Position numbers and translations under genes: made by a program
Source of the DNA: a virus
DNA: 21,725 nucleotides
Virus record (IMG/VR): IMGVR_UViG_3300035156_000038
Location: 1-21,725 of that record
Direction: 5' to 3' (one strand)
Part shown: positions 6,227-11,209 of the stretch, piece by piece
Numbering within the stretch: position 1 is the stretch's first letter
How the letters are laid out: each line of letters begins with the position of its first letter
The notes under the pieces: generated by a model
What the model was told of the DNA's origin: nothing
The model's input: the letters and a program-made list of their open reading frames with translations, nothing else
Databases searched by the model: none

Positions 6227-6577
6227 TTAGTCGTCGCCTAGTGCCGTGCGTAGAACGGCTCTTGCGAACCGTATTCCGTGAGGTAAGGAATCCTCCGTCA
6301 TGTGCGTCATAAACAACGCCTCAATATCGCCGTTCGATAACGACTTGCCCCGGCGTTCGCGTACACGTGCAGCCAAGTCGTCAACCGTGCCATGCGTGGG
6401 CATCTTGTACTCCACACACAGGGCAACCAATGCGTGCCACTGAGGCGACGAACGGCGTGCGTCCAACACATCCCCTACCGTCAAGTCCCATCCGGGGAAG
6501 CCCAGAATGACGGTTTCGCGGGGTTTATCGGCGTAGCCCGTAACTTCTAACGGGAAGTCGGCCAACTTGCTTTTCAT
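6227..6577 (-). CDS. phage protein of unknown function, 116 aa
   Basis: It starts at ATG 6577, overlapping the stop of the serine recombinase by ATGA, so the two are translated together. The sequence begins [19 protein letters not shown] and contains a basic helix ([21 protein letters not shown]). There is no DNA-binding or catalytic motif I can name. The coupling suggests a role alongside the recombinase, but that is only positional evidence. Confidence 0.6.
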   Translation of the reverse strand: MKSKLADFPLEVTGYADKPRETVILGFPGWDLTVGDVLDARRSSPQWHALVALCVEYKMPTHGTVDDLAARVRERRGKSLSNGDIEALFMTHMTEDSLPHGIRFARAVLRTALGDD

Positions 6578-7278
6578 GCTGCTGTCTCCATGCGTTCAAC
6601 AAGGTTAATTACAGTTTGTGTTCCCCACGCTTTGCCGCGTGCGGTTTTGATGCCCATGCGGTTCAATTCGGCTGCCGTAGCCTTGAACGTGAGTCCTTGG
6701 CCGCGAAGGTTCATGACGATTGAGCCGATTTTCTCTGCAAATTCGTCTGCCTTCTCCGCGTTGCGTGCCGCACCCTTTGCACGGGCTTCCACAATCGTGT
6801 TCGGGTCTTTGTGCAGGGCGTAGCCCAGCGTGACGCCCTGCGCTTTCAGTTCGTCCAGAGCGGCTTTAGTGCGTTCCCCAATCAGGGTGCGCTCTTTCTC
6901 CGCAAAGGTTGCATAAATGTGCATCATCATTGGGTCAACGTCTTCGCCCAGAGCTACGGCGATGAATTTCACCCGCTTCATGAAGCCTGCTACGAATTCC
7001 ACATCACGTGAAAGACGGTCAAGCTTACTTACCACCAGCGTTGCACCAACCCGGCCAGCCTTGGCTACAGCGGCGTGCAGCACCGGTCGATCTTCAAGCC
7101 CCAGCTTGCCGCTAGCGCGTTCTTCGACGTATTCCAGCACTTCGTAGCCGTTGTACTCTGCAAACTGCTTCACGGCTGCACGTTGGGCTTCAATACCCAG
7201 CCTAAGCGCGTCTTCGCCCCCGGCGTTCTTCTTATCTTCGGTCGAGACACGCAGATAGGCTATCAATTTCTTGGTCAT
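6574..7278 (-). CDS. serine recombinase of the resolvase/invertase family, 234 aa
   Basis: The N-terminal catalytic domain shows YLRVST with the nucleophile S12 and R10, followed by SKLDRLSRD at residues 84-92, the second signature of the resolvase family. The long helix after it ([23 protein letters not shown]) is the expected E-helix. The C-terminus (about 190-230, [18 protein letters not shown]) is a short helix-turn-helix-like DNA-binding part of the kind seen in resolvases, without the long extension of large serine integrases. Such enzymes join or invert DNA at short dyad sites. The target site here is unknown. The gene has its own promoter at 7315-7343. Confidence 0.85.
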   Translation of the reverse strand: MTKKLIAYLRVSTEDKKNAGGEDALRLGIEAQRAAVKQFAEYNGYEVLEYVEERASGKLGLEDRPVLHAAVAKAGRVGATLVVSKLDRLSRDVEFVAGFMKRVKFIAVALGEDVDPMMMHIYATFAEKERTLIGERTKAALDELKAQGVTLGYALHKDPNTIVEARAKGAARNAEKADEFAEKIGSIVMNLRGQGLTFKATAAELNRMGIKTARGKAWGTQTVINLVERMETAA

Positions 7279-7289
7279 GGCTGTCTTCC

Positions 7290-7343
7290 CCTGTTCGGTT
7301 ACTCAATGAACAGGAGTTTACAGTCAAAACTCTAGAAGGTCAA
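7290..7343 (-). promoter_or_regulatory. leftward promoter of the recombinase operon with operator-like dyad
   Basis: Leftward TTGACC (7338-7343), a 17-base spacer and TAAACT (7315-7320) form the promoter. Just downstream, a 7-bp inverted repeat CCTGTTC/GAACAGG (7290-7296 and 7308-7314) overlaps the start of the transcript and abuts the -10 box. It could be a repressor or recombinase binding site. Confidence 0.6.
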
Positions 7344-7348
7344 GCGGT

Positions 7349-7720
7349 TTATGCAACTTTCTGCTTGATGCGTGCAATCAGGGCGTCCAGAGCCGCTTCG
7401 ACTTCGAACGTGGTCAGTCCACGCGGGATGCTTGCCATAGTCCAGCCAGCAGCAGCGAGCATCTTGGCCTTCGCCGTGATACGCATACGGGTGTAACCCG
7501 CCTTCAGTTCCACGTAGAGCGCCTTCTGGGTAGTGTGCAGCTTACGCAGCTTGCTAGCCAGCTTGTCTGCTTTGTCGAACTGGTCAGCAGCGAAGGATAG
7601 TTCACCTTTAGCGCGCTGGCTACGGGCGTTGTCCACGTGCTGTTCCTTTTGCGCGTTCATGGCCGTAATACGTGCGGCGTTGGTAGCGATACGGGACTGG
7701 ATGTGTGCGGTTGCATTCAT
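7349..7720 (-). CDS. phage coiled-coil protein of unknown function, 123 aa
   Basis: The ATG at 7720 follows a GAAGGAG site. The first 80 residues are a nearly continuous charged helix with heptad-like spacing (ITAMNAQKEQHVDNARSQR, FDKADKLASKLRKL), so a coiled coil is likely. The C-terminal 40 residues contain a Gly-Trp turn and a second helix. No enzymatic motif is present. Transcription starts from the promoter inside the inverted repeat at 7764-7809. Confidence 0.6.
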   Translation of the reverse strand: MNATAHIQSRIATNAARITAMNAQKEQHVDNARSQRAKGELSFAADQFDKADKLASKLRKLHTTQKALYVELKAGYTRMRITAKAKMLAAAGWTMASIPRGLTTFEVEAALDALIARIKQKVA

Positions 7721-7763
7721 GGTAGTTCTCCTTCAGGTTGTTAGTTATATCGGATGTGAATGT

Positions 7764-7809
7764 GTTGCTGACAGGAATAACTATATCTGGATTAAATCCT
7801 GTCAGCAAC
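7764..7809 (-). promoter_or_regulatory. promoter enclosed by a perfect 13-bp inverted repeat
   Basis: GTTGCTGACAGGA (7764-7776) and its exact reverse complement (7797-7809) flank 20 bases. Read leftward, the right arm contains -35 TTGCTG (7803-7808) and the centre contains -10 TATAGT (7780-7785), 17 bases apart. The dyad therefore covers the promoter and looks like an operator for a dimeric repressor or activator. Confidence 0.65.
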
Positions 7810-7855
7810 TTTATTTAAATCAATATTTCATGCGTGTTGTAAACACACCACAGGG

Positions 7856-8152
7856 TCAATCATCCCCCACAACGCACGACAAATCGAGCTTGCCTTTCCC
7901 CCTTTGTGCACGTGCGTAGGCCATTCGTTCTGCTGGGGTCAGCTTTGGCCGGGATTGCACAGAATCAACTCTTGTTTTCAAAGCGTTAATTGTTGCATCA
8001 CTGCGAACCATCCCCACTGAATAAGCACCCCCGAACATGGCAACTTCGCCGGGGTCATCGTCTGCGATTGCCCACCCGTCAAGGGTCATTTCGAAAATCT
8101 CTGCCAGTAGGGCTTCTAGCGTGGGGTGGGATAGCTTTTTAATATCCTTCAT
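7856..8152 (-). CDS. phage protein of unknown function, 98 aa
   Basis: It overlaps the upstream gene by 14 bases, starting at ATG 8152. The product begins MKDIKKLSHPTLEALLAEIF and has an acidic loop (AIADDDPGEVAMFGGAYSVG), then a helical basic part (LTPAERMAYARAQRGKGKL). I recognise no family. It ends just before the 13-bp inverted repeat promoter region. Confidence 0.55.
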   Translation of the reverse strand: MKDIKKLSHPTLEALLAEIFEMTLDGWAIADDDPGEVAMFGGAYSVGMVRSDATINALKTRVDSVQSRPKLTPAERMAYARAQRGKGKLDLSCVVGDD

Positions 8153-8321
8153 CGCCTGCTGCCTTCCCGAAGCCCATCCACATAAACCCGTAACTGGTTA
8201 GCAAGCATCCCAGTCCACCAGCAATCGCTACCCAGTCGTTGATGCTCATGCCGTAGGTTACGAAAGCTGCCCCCACCACTACAAGCACCACAACCAAGCC
8301 CAGTTCCACCCATTTAAGCAT
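8139..8321 (-). CDS. small two-helix membrane protein, 60 aa
   Basis: I prefer ATG 8321, which overlaps the upstream TAA, over the in-frame GTG at 8330. Two hydrophobic segments (LGLVVVLVVVGAAFVTYG and VAIAGGLGCLLTSYGFMWM) span most of the protein, with the acidic tail KAAGDEGY. It is predicted to be an inner-membrane hairpin. No function can be assigned. It is the second gene from the promoter at 8514-8542. Confidence 0.6.
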   Translation of the reverse strand: MLKWVELGLVVVLVVVGAAFVTYGMSINDWVAIAGGLGCLLTSYGFMWMGFGKAAGDEGY

Positions 8322-8484
8322 CTTTACCACCTTGGATCAGGGCCACCACAGCCCCTTCGTAGCCCACCCGATTAGCAACCAAGCCTTCTTTCACGGCTAA
8401 GATTGCGTCCCTGTGGTCTTCTACCCCATCCACCTTCGTTACTGCCAGCTTCTTTGTTGCGCTGTCTTTGTAGTACACAAGCAT
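8314..8484 (-). CDS. small phage protein, first gene of the leftward block, 56 aa
   Basis: The ATG at 8484 has a consensus AAGGAG site nine bases upstream, so I choose it over an upstream in-frame ATG that lies inside the leader. The product, MLVYYKDSATKKLAVTKVDG onward, is soluble and probably alpha/beta. The 5' untranslated leader is about 25 bases from the promoter at 8514-8542. The function is unknown. Confidence 0.6.
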   Translation of the reverse strand: MLVYYKDSATKKLAVTKVDGVEDHRDAILAVKEGLVANRVGYEGAVVALIQGGKDA

Positions 8485-8513
8485 GTTAGCTCCTTTGTTC
8501 GTTTGATGCAAGC

Positions 8514-8542
8514 ATCTTACCTATTTTGTTTAGTTTGTGCAA
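8514..8542 (-). promoter_or_regulatory. main leftward promoter
   Basis: TTGCAC (8537-8542) and TAAGAT (8514-8519) are separated by 17 bases on the minus strand, immediately upstream of the first leftward gene. The -10 sequence is identical to that of the promoter at 5567. Confidence 0.7.
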
Positions 8543-8613
8543 GGATTATTTGATTCCTTGCTTCTTAAGTTAGGTAGACAGTGTACACCCTACGTAGCCG
8601 TGGGTCAAGAGGC

Positions 8614-8642
8614 TTGACAGCAAGCAATTCATCGTGTACACT
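8614..8642 (+). promoter_or_regulatory. rightward promoter in the divergent control region
   Basis: TTGACA (8614-8619), 17 bases, then TACACT (8637-8642) preceded by GTG. The sequence before it (TACGTAGCC ... GGCTTGACA) is repeated before the promoter at 8762, suggesting duplication. No gene begins before the second promoter. Confidence 0.65.
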
Positions 8643-8671
8643 CTGTTCGAACGAGCGCAGCGAGTGAAGAA

Positions 8672-8736
8672 CTACTTAAGTAGGGTTAAGTAAGTAGTAT
8701 ATATAAAGTAGTTTTATAAGTAGCCTACTTAAGTAG
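8672..8736. repeat. twin 12-bp palindromes flanking an AT-rich core
   Basis: The self-complementary sequence CTACTTAAGTAG occurs at 8672-8683 and 8725-8736, with centres 53 bases apart. The 41 bases between them are very AT-rich (TATATAAAG and related). The pair lies between the two rightward promoters and upstream of the leftward promoter, as expected for an operator pair. Confidence 0.65.
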
Positions 8737-8761
8737 TAACTACGTAGCCCGGTCGTGGGGC

Positions 8762-8790
8762 TTGACAAAATGCAAGTTTGCGTGTATCAT
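8762..8790 (+). promoter_or_regulatory. promoter of the 111-aa gene
   Basis: TTGACA (8762-8767), 17 bases, TATCAT (8785-8790) preceded by GTG. The start codon is 25 bases downstream. Confidence 0.75.
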
Positions 8791-8814
8791 ACGATCTTTC
8801 AAAGGAACGAAACA

Positions 8815-9150
8815 ATGAACGAAGGTGTTGTGACGATGGTGGAAGCGCCCATCTTCGTTAAGAAGACTCATGAACTGGCGGGGTTACTGAAGCGCGTTAA
8901 GTATGGATCGGCCAAGGCCGTTGACATCCTGATTGACACGATGGAAGACAAGAATACCGAGCCGAAGCTAAAAGTAGCGTGTGCGCAATCGCTAATTGAG
9001 TACGAAGTAAAGATTACAGACCAGATTAACAAAGACCAACTAGTAAGACAGGTGGCGGAAATTAAGGCTAAGGGCCTATCTACTCCGCTACGCCCTGAAG
9101 ATAAGGCGCTATCGCCAACGGTGGACTTTAGCCGTATTCAGGAAGTCTGA
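8815..9150 (+). CDS. terminase-small-subunit-like protein candidate, 111 aa
   Basis: The ATG at 8815 follows AAAGGAA with eight-base spacing; the longer frame from 8755 overlaps the promoter and is rejected. The central segment (SAKAVDILIDTMEDKNTEPKL, then KVACAQSLIEYEV) has the A-x2-L-x2-L-x-D...P-x-K-x2-A-A pattern common in small terminase subunits and related phage DNA-binding proteins. Opening the rightward region that ends with the large terminase is consistent with this, although the large subunit lies 10 kb away. There is no direct proof, and it could be another helical regulator. Confidence 0.4.
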   Translation: MNEGVVTMVEAPIFVKKTHELAGLLKRVKYGSAKAVDILIDTMEDKNTEPKLKVACAQSLIEYEVKITDQINKDQLVRQVAEIKAKGLSTPLRPEDKALSPTVDFSRIQEV

Positions 9151-9167
9151 TAGCTAGGTAGCAAGGC

Positions 9168-9196
9168 TTGACAAAACACGGATCGTCGCTTATACT
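9168..9196 (+). promoter_or_regulatory. promoter of the first tRNA segment
   Basis: TTGACA (9168-9173), 17 bases, TATACT (9191-9196). Transcription would start near 9203 and read the 9203-9373 leader, tRNA-Thr and tRNA-Phe. Confidence 0.8.
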
Positions 9197-9202
9197 GTGA
9201 CC

Positions 9203-9373
9203 ACATGGAGATATTGGGGTATTTGATTCTCTTTCGAAAGGTAGGTGATCCTGTATTTTGTTTGGCTTCATGTAAAGTGTTCTCCTTGGGTCAGATGTGT
9301 GTGAAGCTGGTTACTTCATTGGGGTGGTTCCCGAGACACGACATCGCCGCAAACTGTAAGCGGCCAGAACATT
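9203..9373 (+). ncRNA. structured leader with GTTACTTC box, tRNA-mimic candidate
   Basis: This 170-base stretch lies between a strong promoter and tRNA-Thr and has no gene with a ribosome-binding site. It contains the box GAAG-CTGGTTA-CTTC (GTTACTTC at 9310-9317), shared with three other elements near the TROVE gene. It also holds a 5-bp GCCGC/GCGGC hairpin and a CTTTCGAAAG self-complementary hairpin. It may encode a small RNA or simply be a long tRNA leader. Confidence 0.4.
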
Positions 9374-9460
9374 GCTCCTTTCCCATAGTGGTTGATTGGA
9401 CTTGCCTTGTAAGCAAGCGGCGAAAGCCCAGCGTCCGTTCGAATCGGACAGGGAGCACCA
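9374..9460 (+). tRNA. tRNA-Thr (anticodon TGT) with long variable arm
   Basis: The acceptor GCTCCTT pairs fully with AGGGAGC, and CCA is encoded. The anticodon stem CTTGC/GCAAG is perfect around loop CTTGTAA. The T-arm is GTCCG/CGGAC with TTCGAAT. The variable region is 15 bases and contains a GGC-GAAA-GCC hairpin, which is unusual for a threonine tRNA (normally about 5 bases). A73 is present. Confidence 0.85.
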
Positions 9461-9462
9461 AA

Positions 9463-9539
9463 CCTTCTCAAGCTAATCAGGTTGAAAGCGACGGATTGAA
9501 AACCCGTAGAGCGTGGATCGTTACCACGGTGAAGGGCCA
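9463..9539 (+). tRNA. tRNA-Phe (anticodon GAA)
   Basis: The acceptor CCTTCTC/GTGAAGG has one mismatch, and CCA is encoded. The anticodon loop TTGAAAA has an A31:C39 mismatch below it. The T-arm CGTGG/CCACG carries the unusual loop ATCGTTA (A54, T58). It lies two bases after tRNA-Thr. Confidence 0.85.
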
Positions 9540-9592
9540 AACAACTGTGCATTGTAACCAGTGCTAAGCTGTTTGACAATTTAGAGGTAGGT

Positions 9593-9997
9593 ATGAAGTC
9601 GTGTAGCTCATGCCAAGTTGAGTATGAGCCGTACGGCCAGAGATGCAGCTTGTGTAAGGAATGTCGGCGTGCGTATGATAGACAGTACCACGCTAAGAGA
9701 AGCACTGCTGCAAAGCAGCGAAAGTTGGATGTGCAGCGAGCAGCCCGGATACGGAATTCCCAGTTTGTGTACGATTACTTTAAAAGTAACCCGTGCGTCG
9801 GATGTGGAGAAACGCGTATCCCATGCCTACAGTTTGACCACGTAGGAGATAAATCCCACACTGTATCCGATATGGTTAAAGGCTACTCATTAGCCAACAT
9901 CAAAGAAGAAATTAGTAAGTGCAGGGTATTGTGTGCTAACTGCCACGCTGTCAGAACAGCAGAGCAGTTCGGATGGTACTCCAACGTAGCTAAGTAA
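9593..9997 (+). CDS. HNH endonuclease, free-standing, 134 aa
   Basis: The protein has an N-terminal zinc-binding part (C4-x2-C7, and C18-x2-C21-x2-C24) and a C-terminal HNH core. The core comprises C68-x2-C71, D82-H83 in LQFDHVGDKSH, then C110, and C114-A-N-C-H118. This is the zinc-containing HNH arrangement typical of phage homing endonucleases, which nick or cut DNA with a single metal ion. Its place between tRNA-Phe and tRNA-Pro fits a selfish insertion in the array. The ATG is preceded by GAGGTAGGT. No intron boundaries are seen. Confidence 0.85.
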   Translation: MKSCSSCQVEYEPYGQRCSLCKECRRAYDRQYHAKRSTAAKQRKLDVQRAARIRNSQFVYDYFKSNPCVGCGETRIPCLQFDHVGDKSHTVSDMVKGYSLANIKEEISKCRVLCANCHAVRTAEQFGWYSNVAK

Positions 9998-10003
9998 GAC
10001 AAT

Positions 10004-10090
10004 CTGTGTGTAGCCCCGTAATCAGGTAGCGGCCTCGTTTTGGAAACGAGTGGGAAACCCTTGGTGGATCGAAGCCACCCGCGCAGACCA
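10004..10090 (+). tRNA. tRNA-Pro (anticodon TGG) with extra variable-arm hairpin
   Basis: The acceptor CTGTGTG/CGCGCAG pairs throughout with G:U pairs, and CCA is encoded. The anticodon stem CTCGT/ACGAG is perfect around TTTGGAA. The T-arm GGTGG/CCACC has loop ATCGAAG (A54). The variable region (TGGGAAACCCTT) holds a GGG-AAA-CCC hairpin. The gene starts seven bases after the HNH gene's stop codon. Confidence 0.85.
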
Positions 10091-10110
10091 AGTATTTAAG
10101 TGAGAAAGAC

Positions 10111-10139
10111 TTGACAAAGATAGGAAGCTAGTGTATTAT
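10111..10139 (+). promoter_or_regulatory. promoter of the Ala-Gly-Cys-Leu tRNA segment
   Basis: TTGACA (10111-10116), 17 bases ending GTG, then TATTAT (10134-10139). tRNA-Ala begins 25 bases downstream. Confidence 0.8.
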
Positions 10140-10163
10140 TCAAGTCTAGGCAGTAAAGAATAT

Positions 10164-10243
10164 GGGGATAGGGACTGCTAGAAGTGGTCATTCGCCTTGC
10201 ACGCGGAATATCAGCCGGGTTTGAATCCTCGGTATCTCCACCA
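10164..10243 (+). tRNA. tRNA-Ala (anticodon TGC)
   Basis: The acceptor GGGGATA/TATCTCC pairs fully (one G:U), and CCA is encoded. The D-stem is GAC/GTC and the anticodon stem TTCGC/GCGGA surrounds CTTGCAC. The T-arm CCGGG with CTCGG carries one extra base on its 3' side. Confidence 0.85.
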
Positions 10244-10251
10244 AGTTTTAC

Positions 10252-10328
10252 GGGCGAGCACCGGAGTGATCCGGCCTTCTTTTGAAGGTACAGCTAAGCA
10301 GTGGTTAGATACCGCTCCTTGTCCACCA
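10252..10328 (+). tRNA. aberrant tRNA or tRNA-like element, anticodon unclear
   Basis: The acceptor GGGCGAG/CTTGTCC pairs (with G:U), CCA is encoded, and a compact D-like hairpin CCGG-AGTGAT-CCGG is present. The anticodon position forms CCTTC-TTTT-GAAGG, leaving only a four-base loop; TTT or TTG could be exposed if the stem opens. The T-arm position reads AGTGG-TTAGATA-CCGCT and lacks the usual T-loop. It may be a decayed tRNA or a mimic. Confidence 0.45.
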
Positions 10329-10454
10329 GAATCATCGCAGAAGCGGCGTGAGCTAATCTACACTCACTGAGGTCATTGTCCACCAAAAGTCAGAACGGAC
10401 GGTATTATTAACTAGGCAACATGCAGCCCCCGTAGGAAAGCATGTAAGAACAAA
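10329..10454 (+). other. structured spacer with a CCA-ended remnant
   Basis: No complete tRNA folds here. A 3' end ATTGTCCACCA at 10374-10384 resembles that of the preceding aberrant tRNA (TTGTCCACCA). A GTGAG/CTCAC hairpin precedes it, and an ACATGC/GCATGT 6-bp hairpin lies at 10419-10445. It is probably tRNA debris or a small structured RNA. Confidence 0.35.
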
Positions 10455-10528
10455 GCAGGTAATCATAAGGTGTGACGCAAGCCTTCCAAGCTTCGCTGAG
10501 TGGAGTTCGATTCTCCCTACCCGCTCCA
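10455..10528 (+). tRNA. tRNA-Gly (anticodon TCC)
   Basis: The acceptor GCAGGTA/TACCCGC has one A:C mismatch, and T73 and CCA are present, T73 being usual for glycine. The anticodon loop is CTTCCAA. The T-arm GGAG-TTCGATT-CTCC has four good pairs. Confidence 0.85.
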
Positions 10529-10534
10529 AACAGT

Positions 10535-10610
10535 ACACGTATGGCTGATCGGCTTAGGCCCCGGATTGCAAACCCGGTGTAGCTGGGTTCGATTCCCGGT
10601 ACGTGTTCCA
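10535..10610 (+). tRNA. tRNA-Cys (anticodon GCA)
   Basis: The acceptor ACACGTA/TACGTGT is perfect, with T73 and CCA. The anticodon arm CCGG-ATTGCAAAC-CCGG has an A31:C39 mismatch closing the loop, as in tRNA-Phe. The T-arm is canonical (GGG-TTCGATT-CCC). Confidence 0.9.
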
Positions 10611-10713
10611 AGATAGGCACTTATGCCTTGCGCAAGCGGAAAATAAGCTGGGGCTAGCATCATCTAGCCTTGCCTTCGCCGGGAAGGGACTACAAATAAC
10701 CGGAACGAATATT
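10611..10713 (+). other. structured tRNA spacer without a canonical tRNA
   Basis: The stretch has hairpins GGCA-CTTA-TGCC (10616-10627), CTTG-CG-CAAG, GGCTAG-CATCAT-CTAGCC and CCTTC-GCCGG-GAAGG in succession. There is no CCA end and no standard T-loop. It is either part of the precursor or an unassigned small RNA. Confidence 0.35.
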
Positions 10714-10795
10714 GGGCGAGTGGCTTATGGAAACGGTACACCTACCTGCCTTAGAAGCAGGGCTTTTGCTGGTTCGAATCCAGTCTTGCCTACCA
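10714..10795 (+). tRNA. tRNA-Leu (anticodon TAG) with short variable region
   Basis: The acceptor GGGCGAG/CTTGCCT pairs fully with G:U, and A73 and CCA are present. The anticodon stem CCTGC/GCAGG is perfect around CTTAGAA. The T-arm is GCTGG/CCAGT with TTCGAAT. Only six bases (GCTTTT) separate the anticodon stem from the T-stem, whereas bacterial leucine tRNAs normally have a long variable arm. Confidence 0.8.
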
Positions 10796-10800
10796 AGTTA

Positions 10801-10968
10801 CGCTGTGTTGATAGAATTCGGTTACTTCATACTTTGACTTTTAATCAAACCCATTGCCGAAAGGCAGTTACCGATTCGCCAGTTACCAGCAAATTTACGG
10901 CTTGCCGATATAAACCGATACTTCTTCGCTAATAGCCGATAACACCGAGGGGTGCGGCGTTTCTGTTT
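10801..10968 (+). ncRNA. tRNA-mimic / Y RNA candidate upstream of the TROVE gene (copy 1)
   Basis: The element contains TTACGC-T-GTGTTGAT and the box GAATTCGGTTACTTC (GTTACTTC at 10821-10828), shared with the next element. GAA(T)TCGG at 10814-10821 pairs with CCGATTC at 10871-10877, followed by GCCA. Inside are a 5-bp TTTGA/TCAAA arm with a 7-base loop CTTTTAA (anticodon-like TTT) and a TGCC-GAAA-GGCA hairpin where a T-arm would be. A GCCG...CGGC hairpin with GTTTCTGTTT (10935-10968) may terminate it. It is not a normal tRNA. Confidence 0.4.
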
Positions 10969-11084
10969 AGCCAGTTGCAGCCAGTTTTACGCAGTGTTGA
11001 TTGAAACAGTTACTTCTTACCTTTGCTAAAGAGAGTTCCGTTCGAATCGGATTAATCCACGGTGGACGACCATTTCTGTTTCGC

Positions 11085-11113
11085 TTGTTACCTGCTTATA
11101 TTTGTAGTAGAAT
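11085..11113 (+). promoter_or_regulatory. possible promoter of the TROVE gene
   Basis: TTGTTA (11085-11090), 17 bases, TAGAAT (11108-11113). The -10 is the same as that of the portal promoter. It abuts the terminator-like hairpin, so it could start a TROVE mRNA in which the hairpin's left arm is partly missing. Confidence 0.4.
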
Positions 11114-11168
11114 GCCCCTACCTCTGCCAGCTAGCCCAGAGCTAGTGAGCAAGTAGGGGCTTTTGTTT
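11114..11168 (+). terminator. intrinsic terminator before the TROVE gene
   Basis: GCCCCTAC (11114-11121) pairs perfectly with GTAGGGGC (11153-11160), enclosing a smaller CTCTG/CAGAG stem, and is followed by TTTTGTTTT. The same 8-bp stem sequence forms the terminator at 2195-2214. Confidence 0.75.
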
Positions 11169-11209
11169 TAACCACGCCCGTTAGGGTAAACCAACCAAGG
11201 AGATTGTAA

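Larger units (their letters stand above)
10985..11168 (+). ncRNA. tRNA-mimic / Y RNA candidate upstream of the TROVE gene (copy 2)
   Basis: GTTGATT (10996-11002) pairs with AATCCAC (11054-11060) at six of seven positions. A D-arm-like hairpin GAA-ACAGTTAC-TTC follows at once. After about 20 bases comes a canonical T-arm TCCG-TTCGAAT-CGGA (11037-11051). There is no anticodon arm, which is the layout expected of a tRNA-mimicking Y RNA. The 3' end may be the strong hairpin at 11114-11168. No CCA follows the acceptor-like stem. Confidence 0.45.

Noticed and set aside
9316-9705. Leftward 129-codon frame across tRNA-Thr, tRNA-Phe and the HNH gene start
   Set aside because: It runs antisense through two tRNAs, so it is not plausible coding sequence.
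10814-10881. Ordinary tRNA-Lys(TTT) upstream of the TROVE gene
   Set aside because: It has an acceptor-like stem, a TTT loop arm and GCCA, but the D-arm region is too short and the T-arm is replaced by a GAAA-capped hairpin. A normal tRNA-Lys exists at 13248, so I treat it as a mimic or remnant.
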